Shown: in pieces, positions 10,665 to 19,745 of the stretch
How positions within the stretch are numbered: the stretch's first letter is position 1
How the letters are laid out: the number at the start of each line of letters is the position of its first letter
Origin: Microbacterium sp. ACRRU
GTDB lineage: Bacteria > Actinomycetota > Actinomycetes > Actinomycetales > Microbacteriaceae
Assembly: GCF_022346945.1 (NCBI RefSeq)
Contig: NZ_JAKRNI010000009.1
Location: 1 to 64,000, forward strand
Reading direction: 5' to 3'
Length of the DNA stretch: 64,000 nucleotides
The notes under the pieces: model-generated
What the model was told of the DNA's origin: nothing
The model's input: only the letters and a program-made list of their open reading frames with translations
Database searches by the model: none
Made by a program: the position numbers and the translations under genes

Positions 10665-11737
10665 CCGACACCACCACCATCACCGTCGCCGGTGACCCCG
10701 GCTACGACATCACGATCGGCCGCGGGCTGCTCGCGACCCTCGAAGAGGTGCTGCCTCCCGCGGCGCAGAAGGTGCTCATCGTGCACCCCCCGACCCTCGC
10801 GGCCCAGGCCGAGGCGTTGCGCGCCCAGCTCGTGGGCGACCGTCAGGTCCTTCTCGCGGAGATCCCGGATGCCGAGCAGGGCAAGCGCATCGAGGTCGCG
10901 GCGTTCTGCTGGCAGGTGATGGGCCAGGCGGACTTCACGCGCACGGATGCCGTCATCGGGTTCGGCGGCGGAGCGGTCACCGACCTCGCCGGGTTCGTCG
11001 CCGCCACGTGGCTCCGGGGGGTGGCGATCGTGCAGGTCCCCACGACCGTCCTGGCGATGGTGGACGCCGCGGTAGGGGGCAAGACCGGCGTCAACACCGC
11101 CGAGGGGAAGAACCTCGTGGGGGCCTTCTGGCCGCCTCACGCCGTCGTCTGCGACCTCGATCTGCTCGACACGCTGTCGCGCAATGAGGCCACGGCAGGG
11201 TTCGCCGAGGTCGTGAAGGCCGGGTTCATCTGGCATCCGGAGATCCTCGACCTCATCGAGGCCGACCCCGGGAACATCGTGGACCCGCGCGGCGACGCGT
11301 TCCGCCGGTGCATCGAACTCGCGATCGACATGAAGGCCCGCGTGGTGGGGGAGGACCTGCGCGAGGCGGGCCTGCGCGAGGTGCTGAACTACGGGCACAC
11401 GCTCGGTCACGCCATCGAACACGCCGAGCGGTACCGGTGGCGTCACGGCGCCGCGATCTCGGTCGGCATGGTCTTCGCCGCCGAACTGTCGCGCCTGGCC
11501 GGCCGGCTGTCGGATGACGTCGCCCAGCGCCACCGCACGGTGCTGGAGTCACTGGGCCTTCCGACGACCTACCGCGCCGGGGCGTTCCAGACGCTGAAGG
11601 CGACGATGCAACGCGACAAGAAGAGCCGCGGCGCCATGCTTCGCTTCATCGTGCTCGACGACCTCGCCCGGCCCACGGTGCTGCAGGCGCCCGACGAGTC
11701 GCTGCTGTTCGCGGCGTACCAGGAGGTCGGGGCGTGA
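10661..11737 (+). CDS. aroB: 3-Dehydroquinate synthase
   Basis: NAD- and metal-dependent cyclisation of DAHP to 3-dehydroquinate, step two of the pathway. The 358-residue protein carries [25 protein letters not shown] nucleotide-binding sequence (about 103-123), [19 protein letters not shown] with the substrate Lys, and the metal ligands in [12 protein letters not shown] plus [10 protein letters not shown]. The start overlaps aroK by ATGA and the end overlaps aroQ by GTGA. Confidence 0.97.
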   Translation: MTDTTTITVAGDPGYDITIGRGLLATLEEVLPPAAQKVLIVHPPTLAAQAEALRAQLVGDRQVLLAEIPDAEQGKRIEVAAFCWQVMGQADFTRTDAVIGFGGGAVTDLAGFVAATWLRGVAIVQVPTTVLAMVDAAVGGKTGVNTAEGKNLVGAFWPPHAVVCDLDLLDTLSRNEATAGFAEVVKAGFIWHPEILDLIEADPGNIVDPRGDAFRRCIELAIDMKARVVGEDLREAGLREVLNYGHTLGHAIEHAERYRWRHGAAISVGMVFAAELSRLAGRLSDDVAQRHRTVLESLGLPTTYRAGAFQTLKATMQRDKKSRGAMLRFIVLDDLARPTVLQAPDESLLFAAYQEVGA

Positions 11738-12192
11738 GCACGCCGCGTCGTCTTCTTCTGGTCAATGGACCGAACCTGAACCTGCTCGGAACGCGCCAAC
11801 CCGAAATCTACGGTCGCGACACCCTCGCCGACGTCGAGCGCCTGACCGCCGAGGCCGCGGCGCGGAACGGTCTCGAGGTCCGGGCGGTGCAGAGCAACCA
11901 CGAAGGCGTGCTCATCGACGCGATCCACGCCGCCCGGCTCGACTGCGCCGGCATCGTGATCAACGCCGGCGGGTACACGCACACCTCCGTCGCGCTGCGG
12001 GACGCCCTGGCATCCGTCAATCTCCCGGTGGCCGAGGTGCATATCTCGAACATCAAGGAGCGCGAGAGCTTCCGGCAGTTCTCGTACATCGAAGACGTCG
12101 CCGTGGTGCACGTCATCGGCGAAGGGGTGCCCGGCTACGCCCGCGCGGTCGACCTCCTCGTCGAGGTCATCACCGGCCGCGCGGACGGCTGA
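11734..12192 (+). CDS. aroQ: Type II 3-dehydroquinate dehydratase
   Basis: Trans-dehydration of 3-dehydroquinate to 3-dehydroshikimate by the type II (flavodoxin-like, dodecameric) enzyme used by actinobacteria. The 152 residues include [18 protein letters not shown] (about 9-26) with the catalytic Tyr, the [17 protein letters not shown] block, [14 protein letters not shown], and [19 protein letters not shown] replaces the more usual NPGAYTH but keeps the His. The GTG overlaps the aroB stop. It is the last gene of the shikimate run, followed by a separate promoter for efp. Confidence 0.96.
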   Translation: MSTPRRLLLVNGPNLNLLGTRQPEIYGRDTLADVERLTAEAAARNGLEVRAVQSNHEGVLIDAIHAARLDCAGIVINAGGYTHTSVALRDALASVNLPVAEVHISNIKERESFRQFSYIEDVAVVHVIGEGVPGYARAVDLLVEVITGRADG

Positions 12193-12205
12193 GCGCCCCA
12201 TCGCG

Positions 12206-12211
12206 TAGACT
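12206..12211 (+). promoter_or_regulatory. -10 box for efp
   Basis: TAGACT, 62 bp before the efp ATG and inside the aroQ-efp gap. It implies a leader of about 56 nt. No clear -35 is visible. Confidence 0.45.
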
Positions 12212-12273
12212 CGACCGCTGGGCGCGCGCCGCAGCGACGCGCCACCGACTCACGAAACGGAACATCGAAGCTC

Positions 12274-12834
12274 ATGGCATCCACCGCAGACATCAAGAAC
12301 GGCGTCGTCCTCAACATCGACGGTCAGCTCTGGAGCGTGGTGGAGTTCCAGCACGTCAAGCCCGGCAAGGGCGGTGCGTTCGTGCGCACCAAGCTGAAGA
12401 ACGTCATGTCCGGCAAGGTCGTCGACAAGACGTTCAACGCCGGTGCCAAGGTCGACATCGAAAACGTCGACCGCCGCGACTTCACCTACCTCTACAACGA
12501 CGGCGAGGGCTTCGTCTTCATGGACGTCGCCGACTACGACCAGATCACCGTGGGCGCCGCGACCGTCGGCGACGCCGCCAACTTCCTGCTCGAGAACCAG
12601 CAGGTGCAGATCGCCCTCAACAACGGCAACCCGCTCTACATCGAGCTTCCGCCGTCCGTCGTGCTCGAGGTCACCTACACCGAGCCGGGCCTTCAGGGCG
12701 ACCGCTCGTCCGCCGGCACGAAGCCCGCGACCGTCGAGACCGGCTACGAGATGCAGGTTCCGCTGTTCCTCGAGACCGGCACGAAGATCAAGGTCGACAC
12801 TCGCACCGGCGAGTACCTCGGCCGCATCAGCTGA
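12274..12834 (+). CDS. efp: Translation elongation factor P
   Basis: EF-P relieves ribosome stalling at polyproline stretches. The 186-residue, three-barrel protein has the KOW-like N-domain with the tip loop [16 protein letters not shown] (about 28-43) and the central Lys that is modified in some bacteria, and a C-terminal [28 protein letters not shown] signature. The ATG lies at the expected N-terminus [10 protein letters not shown]. nusB starts 2 nt after the stop, as in other actinobacteria. Confidence 0.97.
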   Translation: MASTADIKNGVVLNIDGQLWSVVEFQHVKPGKGGAFVRTKLKNVMSGKVVDKTFNAGAKVDIENVDRRDFTYLYNDGEGFVFMDVADYDQITVGAATVGDAANFLLENQQVQIALNNGNPLYIELPPSVVLEVTYTEPGLQGDRSSAGTKPATVETGYEMQVPLFLETGTKIKVDTRTGEYLGRIS

Positions 12835-12836
12835 CC

Positions 12837-13247
12837 TTGAGCGCCCGCACCAAGGCGCGCAAGCGCGCCCTCGACATCCTGTTCCAGGCCGACGTCCGCG
12901 GCGAGGAGCTGCCCGTCATGCTCGCCGCCGAGGCCAAGCGCGCGGCATCCGAGCCCGATCGCCAGGCATCGTGGCTGTACGCCCGCGACATCGTGGACGG
13001 CGTCATCGACAACCGTGAGGCGATCGACGAGCAAATCACGACCTTCGCGAAGGATTGGTCGCTGCAGCGCATGCCCGCGGTGGACCGCGCGCTGCTGCGC
13101 ATCGGGGCGTGGGAGATCCTCTACAACGACGACATCCCCACGGCGGTCGCGATCGACGAGGCGGTCGAGCTCGCCAAGGAGTTCTCGACCGACGACTCCG
13201 GTTCGTTCGTGCACGGCGTCCTCGCCCGGATCGCCCGCTCGTCCTGA
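12837..13247 (+). CDS. nusB: Transcription antitermination factor NusB
   Basis: NusB binds boxA RNA with NusE (S10) and promotes rRNA antitermination. The 136-residue, all-helical protein has the N-terminal ARTKARKRALDILFQADVRG and the C-terminal IPTAVAIDEAVELAKEFSTDDSGSFVHGVL signature. The TTG start at 12837 lies 2 nt after the efp stop; no better start is available before the conserved RTKARKRAL. Initiation probably relies on coupling with efp, since no strong ribosome site is present. A 73-bp palindromic element begins 33 bp after its stop and may end the transcript. Confidence 0.94.
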   Translation: MSARTKARKRALDILFQADVRGEELPVMLAAEAKRAASEPDRQASWLYARDIVDGVIDNREAIDEQITTFAKDWSLQRMPAVDRALLRIGAWEILYNDDIPTAVAIDEAVELAKEFSTDDSGSFVHGVLARIARSS

Positions 13248-13280
13248 CGATCGGCGACGTGCTCTCGCGGCGGCGCCGGG

Positions 13281-13353
13281 CACGCGTAAACGCGATTCGC
13301 GCGCATAAACGCGTGGGCAGCGCGTTTCTGCGCGCCGATCGCGTTTATGCATG
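13281..13353. repeat. 73-bp nested palindromic element, copy 1
   Basis: Same length and order as the copies at 18046 and 41338. It holds four occurrences of a GCATAAACGC-like word, two forward in the left half and two reversed in the right half, so that the halves can pair as arms of about 33 nt around a short loop. Left words here are GCGTAAACGC and GCATAAACGC; right words are GCGTTTCTGC and GCGTTTATGC. It lies in the 163-bp gap between nusB and the helicase gene; nothing else is visible in that gap. Confidence 0.8.
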
Positions 13354-13410
13354 CTCGGACACCGCTGCCGGGCGGCCGGTGGTGTCGGTGGTCGAAGGCA
13401 GGATCGACAT

Positions 13411-16359
13411 ATGACCACGTGGCGCCGCCTGCTCCCCGACGCCGAACGCCCGGGCTTCGAGGCGCTCGCGCTCGGCATCGAGCTGCGCCAGCGCGAGGCG
13501 TACGACCCGTCGCGGTGGGAGGCGCGGTCCGTCGACCCCGTCACTCCGCGCATGCTCGCGCAGCGGCAGGACGAGCTGCAGCTCGTGGCGCGTCCGCTCG
13601 TGCGCGGCGCGCGCGAGGCGTGGATCCGGGCGGATGCCACGTGGGACGCGGTCCGCCGATCCCGCGGACGCTTCGATCCGGCGCACATCGCGTGGTTCGC
13701 CGAACTCCACGCCCTCGCCCAGGCGATGCGGACCACCGGACCCTTCGTGGCCGCGAGCGACACGGTCGTCCTCGACACGATCGCGTCACCGTTGCTGTGG
13801 CCGCACCTGCGCGCGGCCGCGGGGCTCGGCATCCCCCTCGTCGCGATGCACCCGCAGCAGACCGTGCGGATGGCCGACGCGGCGATCGCCCGGGTGGCGG
13901 TGGAGACCGCGAGAGGCGGGGCACTGCGTCTTGCCGCCGCCATCGAGATCGACGGACAGACGGTGGATGCCACGCACGTGCGGCCCGTGGGCGCGGCCGG
14001 GATCTTCTCGTTCGAGGTCGACCGCGACCCCATCCCGCTGGTCCTCGCCGCCGCGTCGCTGCCCGAGCCCCTGCCCGCCCTGCTGACAGACGGGCCGGTG
14101 GTCGTGCCGGGGGAGGACGCGGCCGAGTTCCTCCGTGAGGCGTACCCGCGGCTCGCACGACGGGTGCCGCTCGCCGTGGCCCCGGGTGTCCCCGCTCCGC
14201 CACCGCCGCGACCGACGCTCCAGGTGACGGTCACATACCGCGACGACGAGGATGTCGACTACGCGCTCGACTGGGTGTATCCGGGCGGGATCCGGGCCGC
14301 GTACGGCAGTCCGATGGATACCGAGCGCGACGCCCGAGCCGAAGCCGAGATCGCGGGGCGCGTCGACGCGGCGTGGGCGGAGCGCGCCGACCTGCCGGTC
14401 CGACCCCGCGCGACGCTGCGCGATGCCGACGCCGCGGTGTTCGCGACACGGGTGCTACCGGCCCTCGACCTCCTCGACGACGTTCGCGTCGTGACGCGGG
14501 GAACGGTTCCGGCGTTTCGCGAGCTGCGGGGAGATCCGGCGCTGACGATCACCGCCGTGCCGTCGCCCGACCGCGACTGGTTCGACCTCGGCATCGTCGT
14601 CGTGATCGAGGGACGCACGATCCCGTTCGGCACGCTGTTCACCGCGCTCTCGCGCGGGCGCACTCGCATCAAGCTCTCCGACGGGGCGTGGTTCTCGCTC
14701 GCGCACCCCGCGCTGCAACGGCTTCGGGATTTGCTCGAGGAGGCCGCTGCGCTCGACGAGTGGGAGACCGGCCCTCGCATCCCGCGCCGCCACCTCGCCC
14801 TATGGAGCGACTTCGAAGACCTCGCCGACGAATCCGCCGCCGCCGTGGAGTGGCGCGATCTGGCGCGAGCGCTGCGGGACGTGTCGTCCGTCCCTTCCCC
14901 TCCGACGCCGCCCGGCTTCCGCGCCGAGCTGCGCCCGTATCAGCGCGAGGGTCTCGCGTGGCTCGCGCTGCTCCACGCGCACCGGCTCGGTGGCATCCTC
15001 GCCGACGACATGGGTCTGGGGAAGACGGTGCAGATCCTGGCGCTCATCGCGCACGCGCGCGGTGCGGGCGATCACCGCCCGTGGCTCGTCATCGCGCCCA
15101 CGTCGGTGCTCCCCACGTGGGCCGCGGAAGCCGCGCGTTTCGCGCCGAATCTGCGCGTGGTCACGGTCGAGGCGACCGCCGTGCGGCGGACCCGGACGAT
15201 CGCGCAGACCGCCGTCGACGCCGACATCGTCGTCGCGCCCTACGGGGTTGTCCGCCTCGACGACGCCGAGTTCGCGGCGACGGAGTGGGCGGGCGTCGTG
15301 CTCGATGAGGCGCAGTTCGTGAAGAATCCCGCGACCCGGATCCATCGCGCCGTCGCTGCGCTTCGCGCGGACTCGGTCTTCGCGGTCACGGGCACGCCGA
15401 TCGAGAACGGCCTCGACGACCTGTGGGCGCTGCTGGCCCTCACCGCCCCCGGGCTGTATCCGTCGGCGCGGCGGTTCCGCGAAGAGTACGCGCGCGCGAT
15501 CGAGCAGCTGCCCTCCGACGCGCCCACCGAGCTCTCGGCCGCCGCCTCGGCAGAACACCGCCGCGGCAGCCTCGCGCGATTGCGATCGCGCGTGCGCCCG
15601 TTCCTGCTGCGACGCACGAAAGACGTCGTCGCCGCCGACCTCCCGCCCAAGCAGGAGCAGACGATCGCGGTGCCGCTCAGCCCCGCTCACCGGGAGCTGT
15701 ACGACCGCGTGCTGCAGCGCGAGCGTCAGAAGGTGCTCGGGCTCCTCGACGATCTCGACCGGCAGCGCTTCATCGTCTTCCGCTCGATCACGCTGCTCCG
15801 GATGCTGGCCCTGGCCCCCGGTCTCGTCGACGAACGCGACGCCCACCTCGGGTCGGCGAAGCTCGACGTCCTGCTCGAACGCCTGGTCGAGGTGGCATCC
15901 GAGGGCCATCGTGCGCTGGTGTTCAGTCAGTTCACGTCGTTCCTCGATCAGGCGGCGGATCGTCTGGATGCCGCGGGCCTGGCCTATGCCCACCTCGACG
16001 GCTCGACATCACGACGCGGCCACGTCGTGGAGGGGTTCCGCGGGGGAGACGCCCCGGTGTTCCTCATCAGCCTCAAGGCGGGCGGCTTCGGCCTGACGCT
16101 CATCGAGGCGGAGTACGTCTTCCTCCTCGATCCGTGGTGGAACCCCGCCGCCGAGACCCAGGCGATCGATCGCACGCACCGCATCGGCCAGACCCGGAGC
16201 GTGTTCGTCTACCGGCTCATCGCGGCCGGAACCATCGAGGAGAAGGTGCTCGAGCTGCAGCAGCGCAAGGCCGCGCTGTCGCGCGCGGTGCTCGACGACG
16301 GAGAGGCCTTCGCCAGGGCGCTGGATGCCGACGACATCCGCGGCATCCTCGGCGGCTGA
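13411..16359 (+). CDS. SNF2/RapA-family DEAD-box helicase-like ATPase
   Basis: Superfamily 2 ATPase of the Swi2/Snf2 type (982 aa). The N-terminal 500 residues form a family-specific region without recognised motifs. The ATPase core has RPYQREGLAWLALLHAHRLGG, Walker A DDMGLGKTVQ (about 532-541), DEAQ box (about 631-634), TGTPIENGLDDLW, and the C-terminal helicase lobe with SQFTSFLD, SLKAGGFGLTLIEA, DPWWNPAAETQAIDRTHRIGQ (about 910-930). Bacterial members are DNA or RNA-polymerase translocases of mostly unknown role; SWIM zinc fingers common in relatives were not seen. The ATG follows AAGGCAGGA. The gene stands alone between repeat copy 1 and the Rieske gene. Confidence 0.9.
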   Translation: MTTWRRLLPDAERPGFEALALGIELRQREAYDPSRWEARSVDPVTPRMLAQRQDELQLVARPLVRGAREAWIRADATWDAVRRSRGRFDPAHIAWFAELHALAQAMRTTGPFVAASDTVVLDTIASPLLWPHLRAAAGLGIPLVAMHPQQTVRMADAAIARVAVETARGGALRLAAAIEIDGQTVDATHVRPVGAAGIFSFEVDRDPIPLVLAAASLPEPLPALLTDGPVVVPGEDAAEFLREAYPRLARRVPLAVAPGVPAPPPPRPTLQVTVTYRDDEDVDYALDWVYPGGIRAAYGSPMDTERDARAEAEIAGRVDAAWAERADLPVRPRATLRDADAAVFATRVLPALDLLDDVRVVTRGTVPAFRELRGDPALTITAVPSPDRDWFDLGIVVVIEGRTIPFGTLFTALSRGRTRIKLSDGAWFSLAHPALQRLRDLLEEAAALDEWETGPRIPRRHLALWSDFEDLADESAAAVEWRDLARALRDVSSVPSPPTPPGFRAELRPYQREGLAWLALLHAHRLGGILADDMGLGKTVQILALIAHARGAGDHRPWLVIAPTSVLPTWAAEAARFAPNLRVVTVEATAVRRTRTIAQTAVDADIVVAPYGVVRLDDAEFAATEWAGVVLDEAQFVKNPATRIHRAVAALRADSVFAVTGTPIENGLDDLWALLALTAPGLYPSARRFREEYARAIEQLPSDAPTELSAAASAEHRRGSLARLRSRVRPFLLRRTKDVVAADLPPKQEQTIAVPLSPAHRELYDRVLQRERQKVLGLLDDLDRQRFIVFRSITLLRMLALAPGLVDERDAHLGSAKLDVLLERLVEVASEGHRALVFSQFTSFLDQAADRLDAAGLAYAHLDGSTSRRGHVVEGFRGGDAPVFLISLKAGGFGLTLIEAEYVFLLDPWWNPAAETQAIDRTHRIGQTRSVFVYRLIAAGTIEEKVLELQQRKAALSRAVLDDGEAFARALDADDIRGILGG

Positions 16360-16401
16360 AGCCGCGCGCCGCGCCCACCGCGGCCTCAGGCGACCCGCGC
16401 G

Positions 16402-16407
16402 TAGACT
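16402..16407 (+). promoter_or_regulatory. -10 box for the MBL/Rieske gene
   Basis: TAGACT, giving a short leader of about 20 nt before the ATG at 16435, which has its own AGGAG. It lies in the 75-bp gap after the helicase gene. Confidence 0.45.
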
Positions 16408-16434
16408 CGATGGGTTCTCACGGACAGGAGCGAC

Positions 16435-18009
16435 ATGAAGATCACCGGCCTCGGCCACGCGGGCATGTTCATCGAAACGACGGGCGGCAGCATCCTCTGC
16501 GACCCCGTCATCGGTCCGAGCTTCTTCGGCTCATGGTTCCCGTTCCCCGACAACCGTGCGCTCGACTGGGAGCGCTTCGGTGCGGCCGACTTCCTCTACA
16601 TCTCGCACCGTCACCGCGATCACTTCGATCCGGCGATGCTCGAGCGCTACGTCTCGAAGGACATCAAGGTCCTCCTCCCCGAGTACCCCACCGACGATCT
16701 CGAGCAGGACCTCATCGCACTCGGGTACACCAACCTCGTTCGCACCGAGGCGGGGGTTCCGCTGCAGTACGGCGACCTGAAGATCATGGTCACGCCGCTC
16801 CGCGCGCCCTCGGACGGACCGATCGGCGACTCGTCGCTGTCGGTCGACGACGGCACCGCGTCGATCCTCAACCAGAACGACTCGCACCCGCTCGACCTCG
16901 AGAAGCTGTTCGACTTCGGCAAGCCCGACGCGTACTTCACCCAGGTCTCCGGCGCGATCTGGTGGCCCATGGTCTACGACCTGCCCGAGGACGCGAAGCA
17001 GAACTTCGCCCAGCTCAAGCGCGACGCGCAGAACAAGCGGGCGATGTACTACATCGAGAAGGTGGATGCCGCGCACGTCTTCCCCATGGCGGGCCCGCCG
17101 ATGTTCTTGCGAGAGGCGCTCTTCCGCTACAACGGCACGGGCCTGGAGAACGACTCGATCTTCACCGATCAGCGGGAGTTCCTCGCGCACATGAAGGAGC
17201 TGCGCCCCGACCAGAACGGGTACCTGTTCCTCCCCGGCACCGAGGTCGACGTGCAGCACTCCGACGTCACGGTCACGCAGACGCTGTACACGGACGCCGA
17301 GATCGACCGCATCTTCGGTGACAAGTGGGACTACCTCGCCGAGCAGCGCGACAGCCGCCAGGCCGAGATCCAGGCCGAGGAGGCCTCCCGCGCCGAGATT
17401 ATCCCGCCCGCCGAGATGCTCGCGGCACTGAAGGAGTGGTGGGAGCCGCTCCTGCGCCGTGCCCGCACAATCCGCAACGGCGTGGGCGGCATGGTGCGGT
17501 TCCGCATCGGCGAGCTCGACATGGTCGTGGACTTCCCGAAGGCGAAGCTGCGCGAGTACGCCGGCGAAGAGTGCATCTACTGGTACACCATCCCCGCCGA
17601 CCTGGTGTCGACGAACATCCGCGACCACGAGATCGACTGGTCCAACTCGATCTTCCTGTCAATGCAGTTCGAGGTGGGCCGCTCGGGCAAGTTCAACGAG
17701 TTCCTCACGACGTTCCTGAAGTGCTTGTCGCGCGACCGCATCGAGTACGTCGAGAACTGGTATGCCGAGCAGTCCGACCAGACCGAGGATGCCGAGATCG
17801 ACGGCTGGACGGTCCAGCGCCGGTGCCCCCACCTGCGCGCCGACCTGACCAAGACCGGCAAGATCGAGGACGGCATCCTCACCTGCTCGCTGCACGACTG
17901 GAAGTGGGACCTGGCTTCGGGCCGCTGTCTGACGACCACCGGGCACCCGATCCGGTCGACCCCCTCGGGCCTGGCGAAGGAGAAGGCGGCGAGCGTCGCC
18001 GCAGGCTGA
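16435..18009 (+). CDS. Metallo-beta-lactamase-fold protein with C-terminal Rieske [2Fe-2S] domain
   Basis: A 524-residue fusion. Residues 1 to about 300 form a UlaG-like metallo-beta-lactamase hydrolase, with the metal motif SHRHRDHFD (HxHxDH at about 57-62). A middle region (about 340-455) looks like an SCP2-type hydrophobic-ligand fold. The C-terminus carries a Rieske cluster motif, CPH (about 464-466) and CSLH about 17 residues later (CxH-X17-CxxH), then WDLASGRC. The same modules occur in CMP-Neu5Ac hydroxylase-like proteins with the Rieske part at the N-terminus. Substrate and electron donor are unknown. The ATG follows ACAGGAG. Palindromic copy 2 starts 36 bp after the stop. Confidence 0.8.
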   Translation: MKITGLGHAGMFIETTGGSILCDPVIGPSFFGSWFPFPDNRALDWERFGAADFLYISHRHRDHFDPAMLERYVSKDIKVLLPEYPTDDLEQDLIALGYTNLVRTEAGVPLQYGDLKIMVTPLRAPSDGPIGDSSLSVDDGTASILNQNDSHPLDLEKLFDFGKPDAYFTQVSGAIWWPMVYDLPEDAKQNFAQLKRDAQNKRAMYYIEKVDAAHVFPMAGPPMFLREALFRYNGTGLENDSIFTDQREFLAHMKELRPDQNGYLFLPGTEVDVQHSDVTVTQTLYTDAEIDRIFGDKWDYLAEQRDSRQAEIQAEEASRAEIIPPAEMLAALKEWWEPLLRRARTIRNGVGGMVRFRIGELDMVVDFPKAKLREYAGEECIYWYTIPADLVSTNIRDHEIDWSNSIFLSMQFEVGRSGKFNEFLTTFLKCLSRDRIEYVENWYAEQSDQTEDAEIDGWTVQRRCPHLRADLTKTGKIEDGILTCSLHDWKWDLASGRCLTTTGHPIRSTPSGLAKEKAASVAAG

Positions 18010-18045
18010 CGCCGGCGGCGCTGAGCTCTCTCGCCCGCGCCCCGC

Positions 18046-18118
18046 CACGCATAAACGCTCTCCGCGCGCAGAAACACGTGCACACCGCGTTTATGGAGGC
18101 GAAAAGCGTTTATGCGTG
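18046..18118. repeat. 73-bp nested palindromic element, copy 2
   Basis: Colinear with copies 1 and 3. The outer words GCATAAACGC and GCGTTTATGC are intact; the inner words are GCAGAAACAC and GCGTTTATGG. It lies between the Rieske gene and pyrR. The rest of the 240-bp gap holds a GGATGCC heptamer and the PyrR-type leader. Confidence 0.8.
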
Positions 18119-18209
18119 ACAGCCGGATGCCATCCCGAACACCCGGCACGCGAGGAACCCACGCGACACTCCCGCGCCCACCCGCTAAGCTGACCTCGAA
18201 CCACGGCAA

Positions 18210-18240
18210 CCTTTAACCCCGTCCCGTGAGGCGGAGAAGG
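18210..18240 (+). promoter_or_regulatory. PyrR-binding RNA stem-loop overlapping the pyrR ribosome site
   Basis: TCCCGTGAGG (18222-18231) fits the conserved PyrR binding-loop sequence UCCNGNGAGG. It is closed by CCG/CGG (18219-18221 with 18232-18234) and, beyond a purine-rich internal loop, CCTT/AAGG (18210-18213 with 18237-18240). The 3' side runs into the ribosome site GAAGGGAG of pyrR. Repression of translation by PyrR is established in mycobacteria; its use here is inference. Confidence 0.65.
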
Positions 18241-18249
18241 GAGCAGCGG

Positions 18250-18780
18250 ATGAGTACGCGCACCGTCTTGCACGATGCCGACATCGCCCGCGCTTTGACG
18301 CGCATCTCGCACGAGATCCTGGAGTCCAACAAAGGACCGGAAGGGCTCGTCCTCCTCGGCATCCCGACCCGCGGGGTCACGCTCGCGGAGCGCATCGCTC
18401 CGCTCATCAGCGAGTTCGGGGGAGCGGCCGTCCCGGTCGGCGCCCTCGACGTGACGATGTACCGCGACGATCTGCACCGCAACCCGACGCGCGCGCCGCA
18501 CGCGACCCGCATCCCCGCGGGGGGCATCGACGGCAAGGTCGTCGTGCTCGTCGACGACGTGCTGTTCTCGGGACGCAGCATCCGGGCCGCGCTCGACGCC
18601 CTGCAGGACATCGGTCGCCCCTCCGCCGTGCGACTGGCGACCCTCATCGACCGCGGTCACCGCGAGCTGCCGATCCGCCCCGACTTCGTGGGGAAGAATC
18701 TGCCCAGCGCGCGGGACGAGCGGGTGAACGTGCGCCTCGCCGAGGTCGACGGCATCGAAGAGGTGACGATCGAATCATGA
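18250..18780 (+). CDS. pyrR: Bifunctional pyr operon regulator / uracil phosphoribosyltransferase
   Basis: PyrR binds pyr mRNA when UMP is high and has weak uracil phosphoribosyltransferase activity. The 176-residue type I PRTase has the PRPP motif [15 protein letters not shown] (about 100-114), the flexible hood, and the basic RNA-binding face with [11 protein letters not shown] and ATRIPAGG. The ATG at 18250 is preceded by GAAGGGAG, which overlaps a PyrR-type loop. The stop overlaps pyrB by ATGA, so repression at pyrR could spread through the whole coupled operon. Confidence 0.96.
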   Translation: MSTRTVLHDADIARALTRISHEILESNKGPEGLVLLGIPTRGVTLAERIAPLISEFGGAAVPVGALDVTMYRDDLHRNPTRAPHATRIPAGGIDGKVVVLVDDVLFSGRSIRAALDALQDIGRPSAVRLATLIDRGHRELPIRPDFVGKNLPSARDERVNVRLAEVDGIEEVTIES

Positions 18781-19745
18781 GGCACCTCCTCGACACCCGC
18801 GATCTGGCGCGCACCGAGGCCCTCGAGATCCTCGACGTCGCGGAGGACATGGCCGACACCCAGCGCCGCGAGGTCAAGAAGCTCCCCACGCTGCGCGGCA
18901 AGACCGTGGTCAACCTGTTCTTCGAGGATTCCACGCGCACCCGCATCTCGTTCGAGGCGGCGGCCAAGCGTTTGAGCGCGGACGTCATCAACTTCTCCGC
19001 GAAGGGATCCAGCGTCAGCAAGGGCGAGTCGCTCCAGGACACCGCCCAAACCCTGCAGGCGATGGGAGCGGATGCCGTCGTCATCCGCCACGGAGCCTCA
19101 GGCGCTCCGCGCACCCTCGCCACCAGCGGCTGGATCACGGCCGGAGTCGTCAACGCCGGCGACGGCACGCACGCGCATCCCACGCAGGCTCTCCTGGACG
19201 CGTTCACGATCCGCAAGCGCCTGTTCGGCGACGACAGCCGCGGCCGGGGGCTCGACGGCATCCGGGTCACGATCGTCGGCGACATCCTCCACTCCCGCGT
19301 GGCGCGGTCGAACGTGTGGCTGCTGCACACCCTCGGCGCGCACGTCACGCTCGTGGCCCCGCCCACACTCATCCCGCAGGACGTCAGCGGCTGGCCCGTC
19401 GAGGTGGAGTACGACCTCGACCGCGCGATCGCCGCGGGGCCGGACGCGCTGATGATGCTGCGCATCCAGCTCGAGCGCATGAATGCCGCCTATTTCCCGA
19501 CTGAACGGGAGTATTCCCGGCGCTACGGCCTTGATGCGCGGCGCCTGGACGCGCTGCCGGACGGTAGCATCGTTCTGCACCCGGGTCCGATGAATCGCGG
19601 CCTGGAGATCTCCGCCGAAGCCGCCGACTCCCCGCGCTCGACGGTTCTCGAGCAAGTGGCGAACGGCGTCTCCGTGCGCATGGCCGTGCTGTATCTGCTG
19701 CTGGCGGGCGCACGGACCGACTCCGAGAAAGAGGACCTCCGATGA
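18777..19745 (+). CDS. pyrB: Aspartate carbamoyltransferase catalytic subunit
   Basis: Condenses carbamoyl phosphate with aspartate to carbamoyl aspartate. The 322-residue protein has the carbamoyl-phosphate motif STRTRISFE (about 44-52), the [11 protein letters not shown] loop, [10 protein letters not shown], and [12 protein letters not shown]. No regulatory subunit gene pyrI is present, so it is of the unregulated catalytic-trimer type. The start overlaps pyrR and the stop overlaps pyrC by ATGA. Confidence 0.97.
   Translation: MRHLLDTRDLARTEALEILDVAEDMADTQRREVKKLPTLRGKTVVNLFFEDSTRTRISFEAAAKRLSADVINFSAKGSSVSKGESLQDTAQTLQAMGADAVVIRHGASGAPRTLATSGWITAGVVNAGDGTHAHPTQALLDAFTIRKRLFGDDSRGRGLDGIRVTIVGDILHSRVARSNVWLLHTLGAHVTLVAPPTLIPQDVSGWPVEVEYDLDRAIAAGPDALMMLRIQLERMNAAYFPTEREYSRRYGLDARRLDALPDGSIVLHPGPMNRGLEISAEAADSPRSTVLEQVANGVSVRMAVLYLLLAGARTDSEKEDLR

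Noticed and set aside
13281..13353. Palindromic element as an attachment site or origin
   Set aside because: There is no integrase, dnaA or DnaA-box cluster nearby, and three copies lie at unrelated operon ends.
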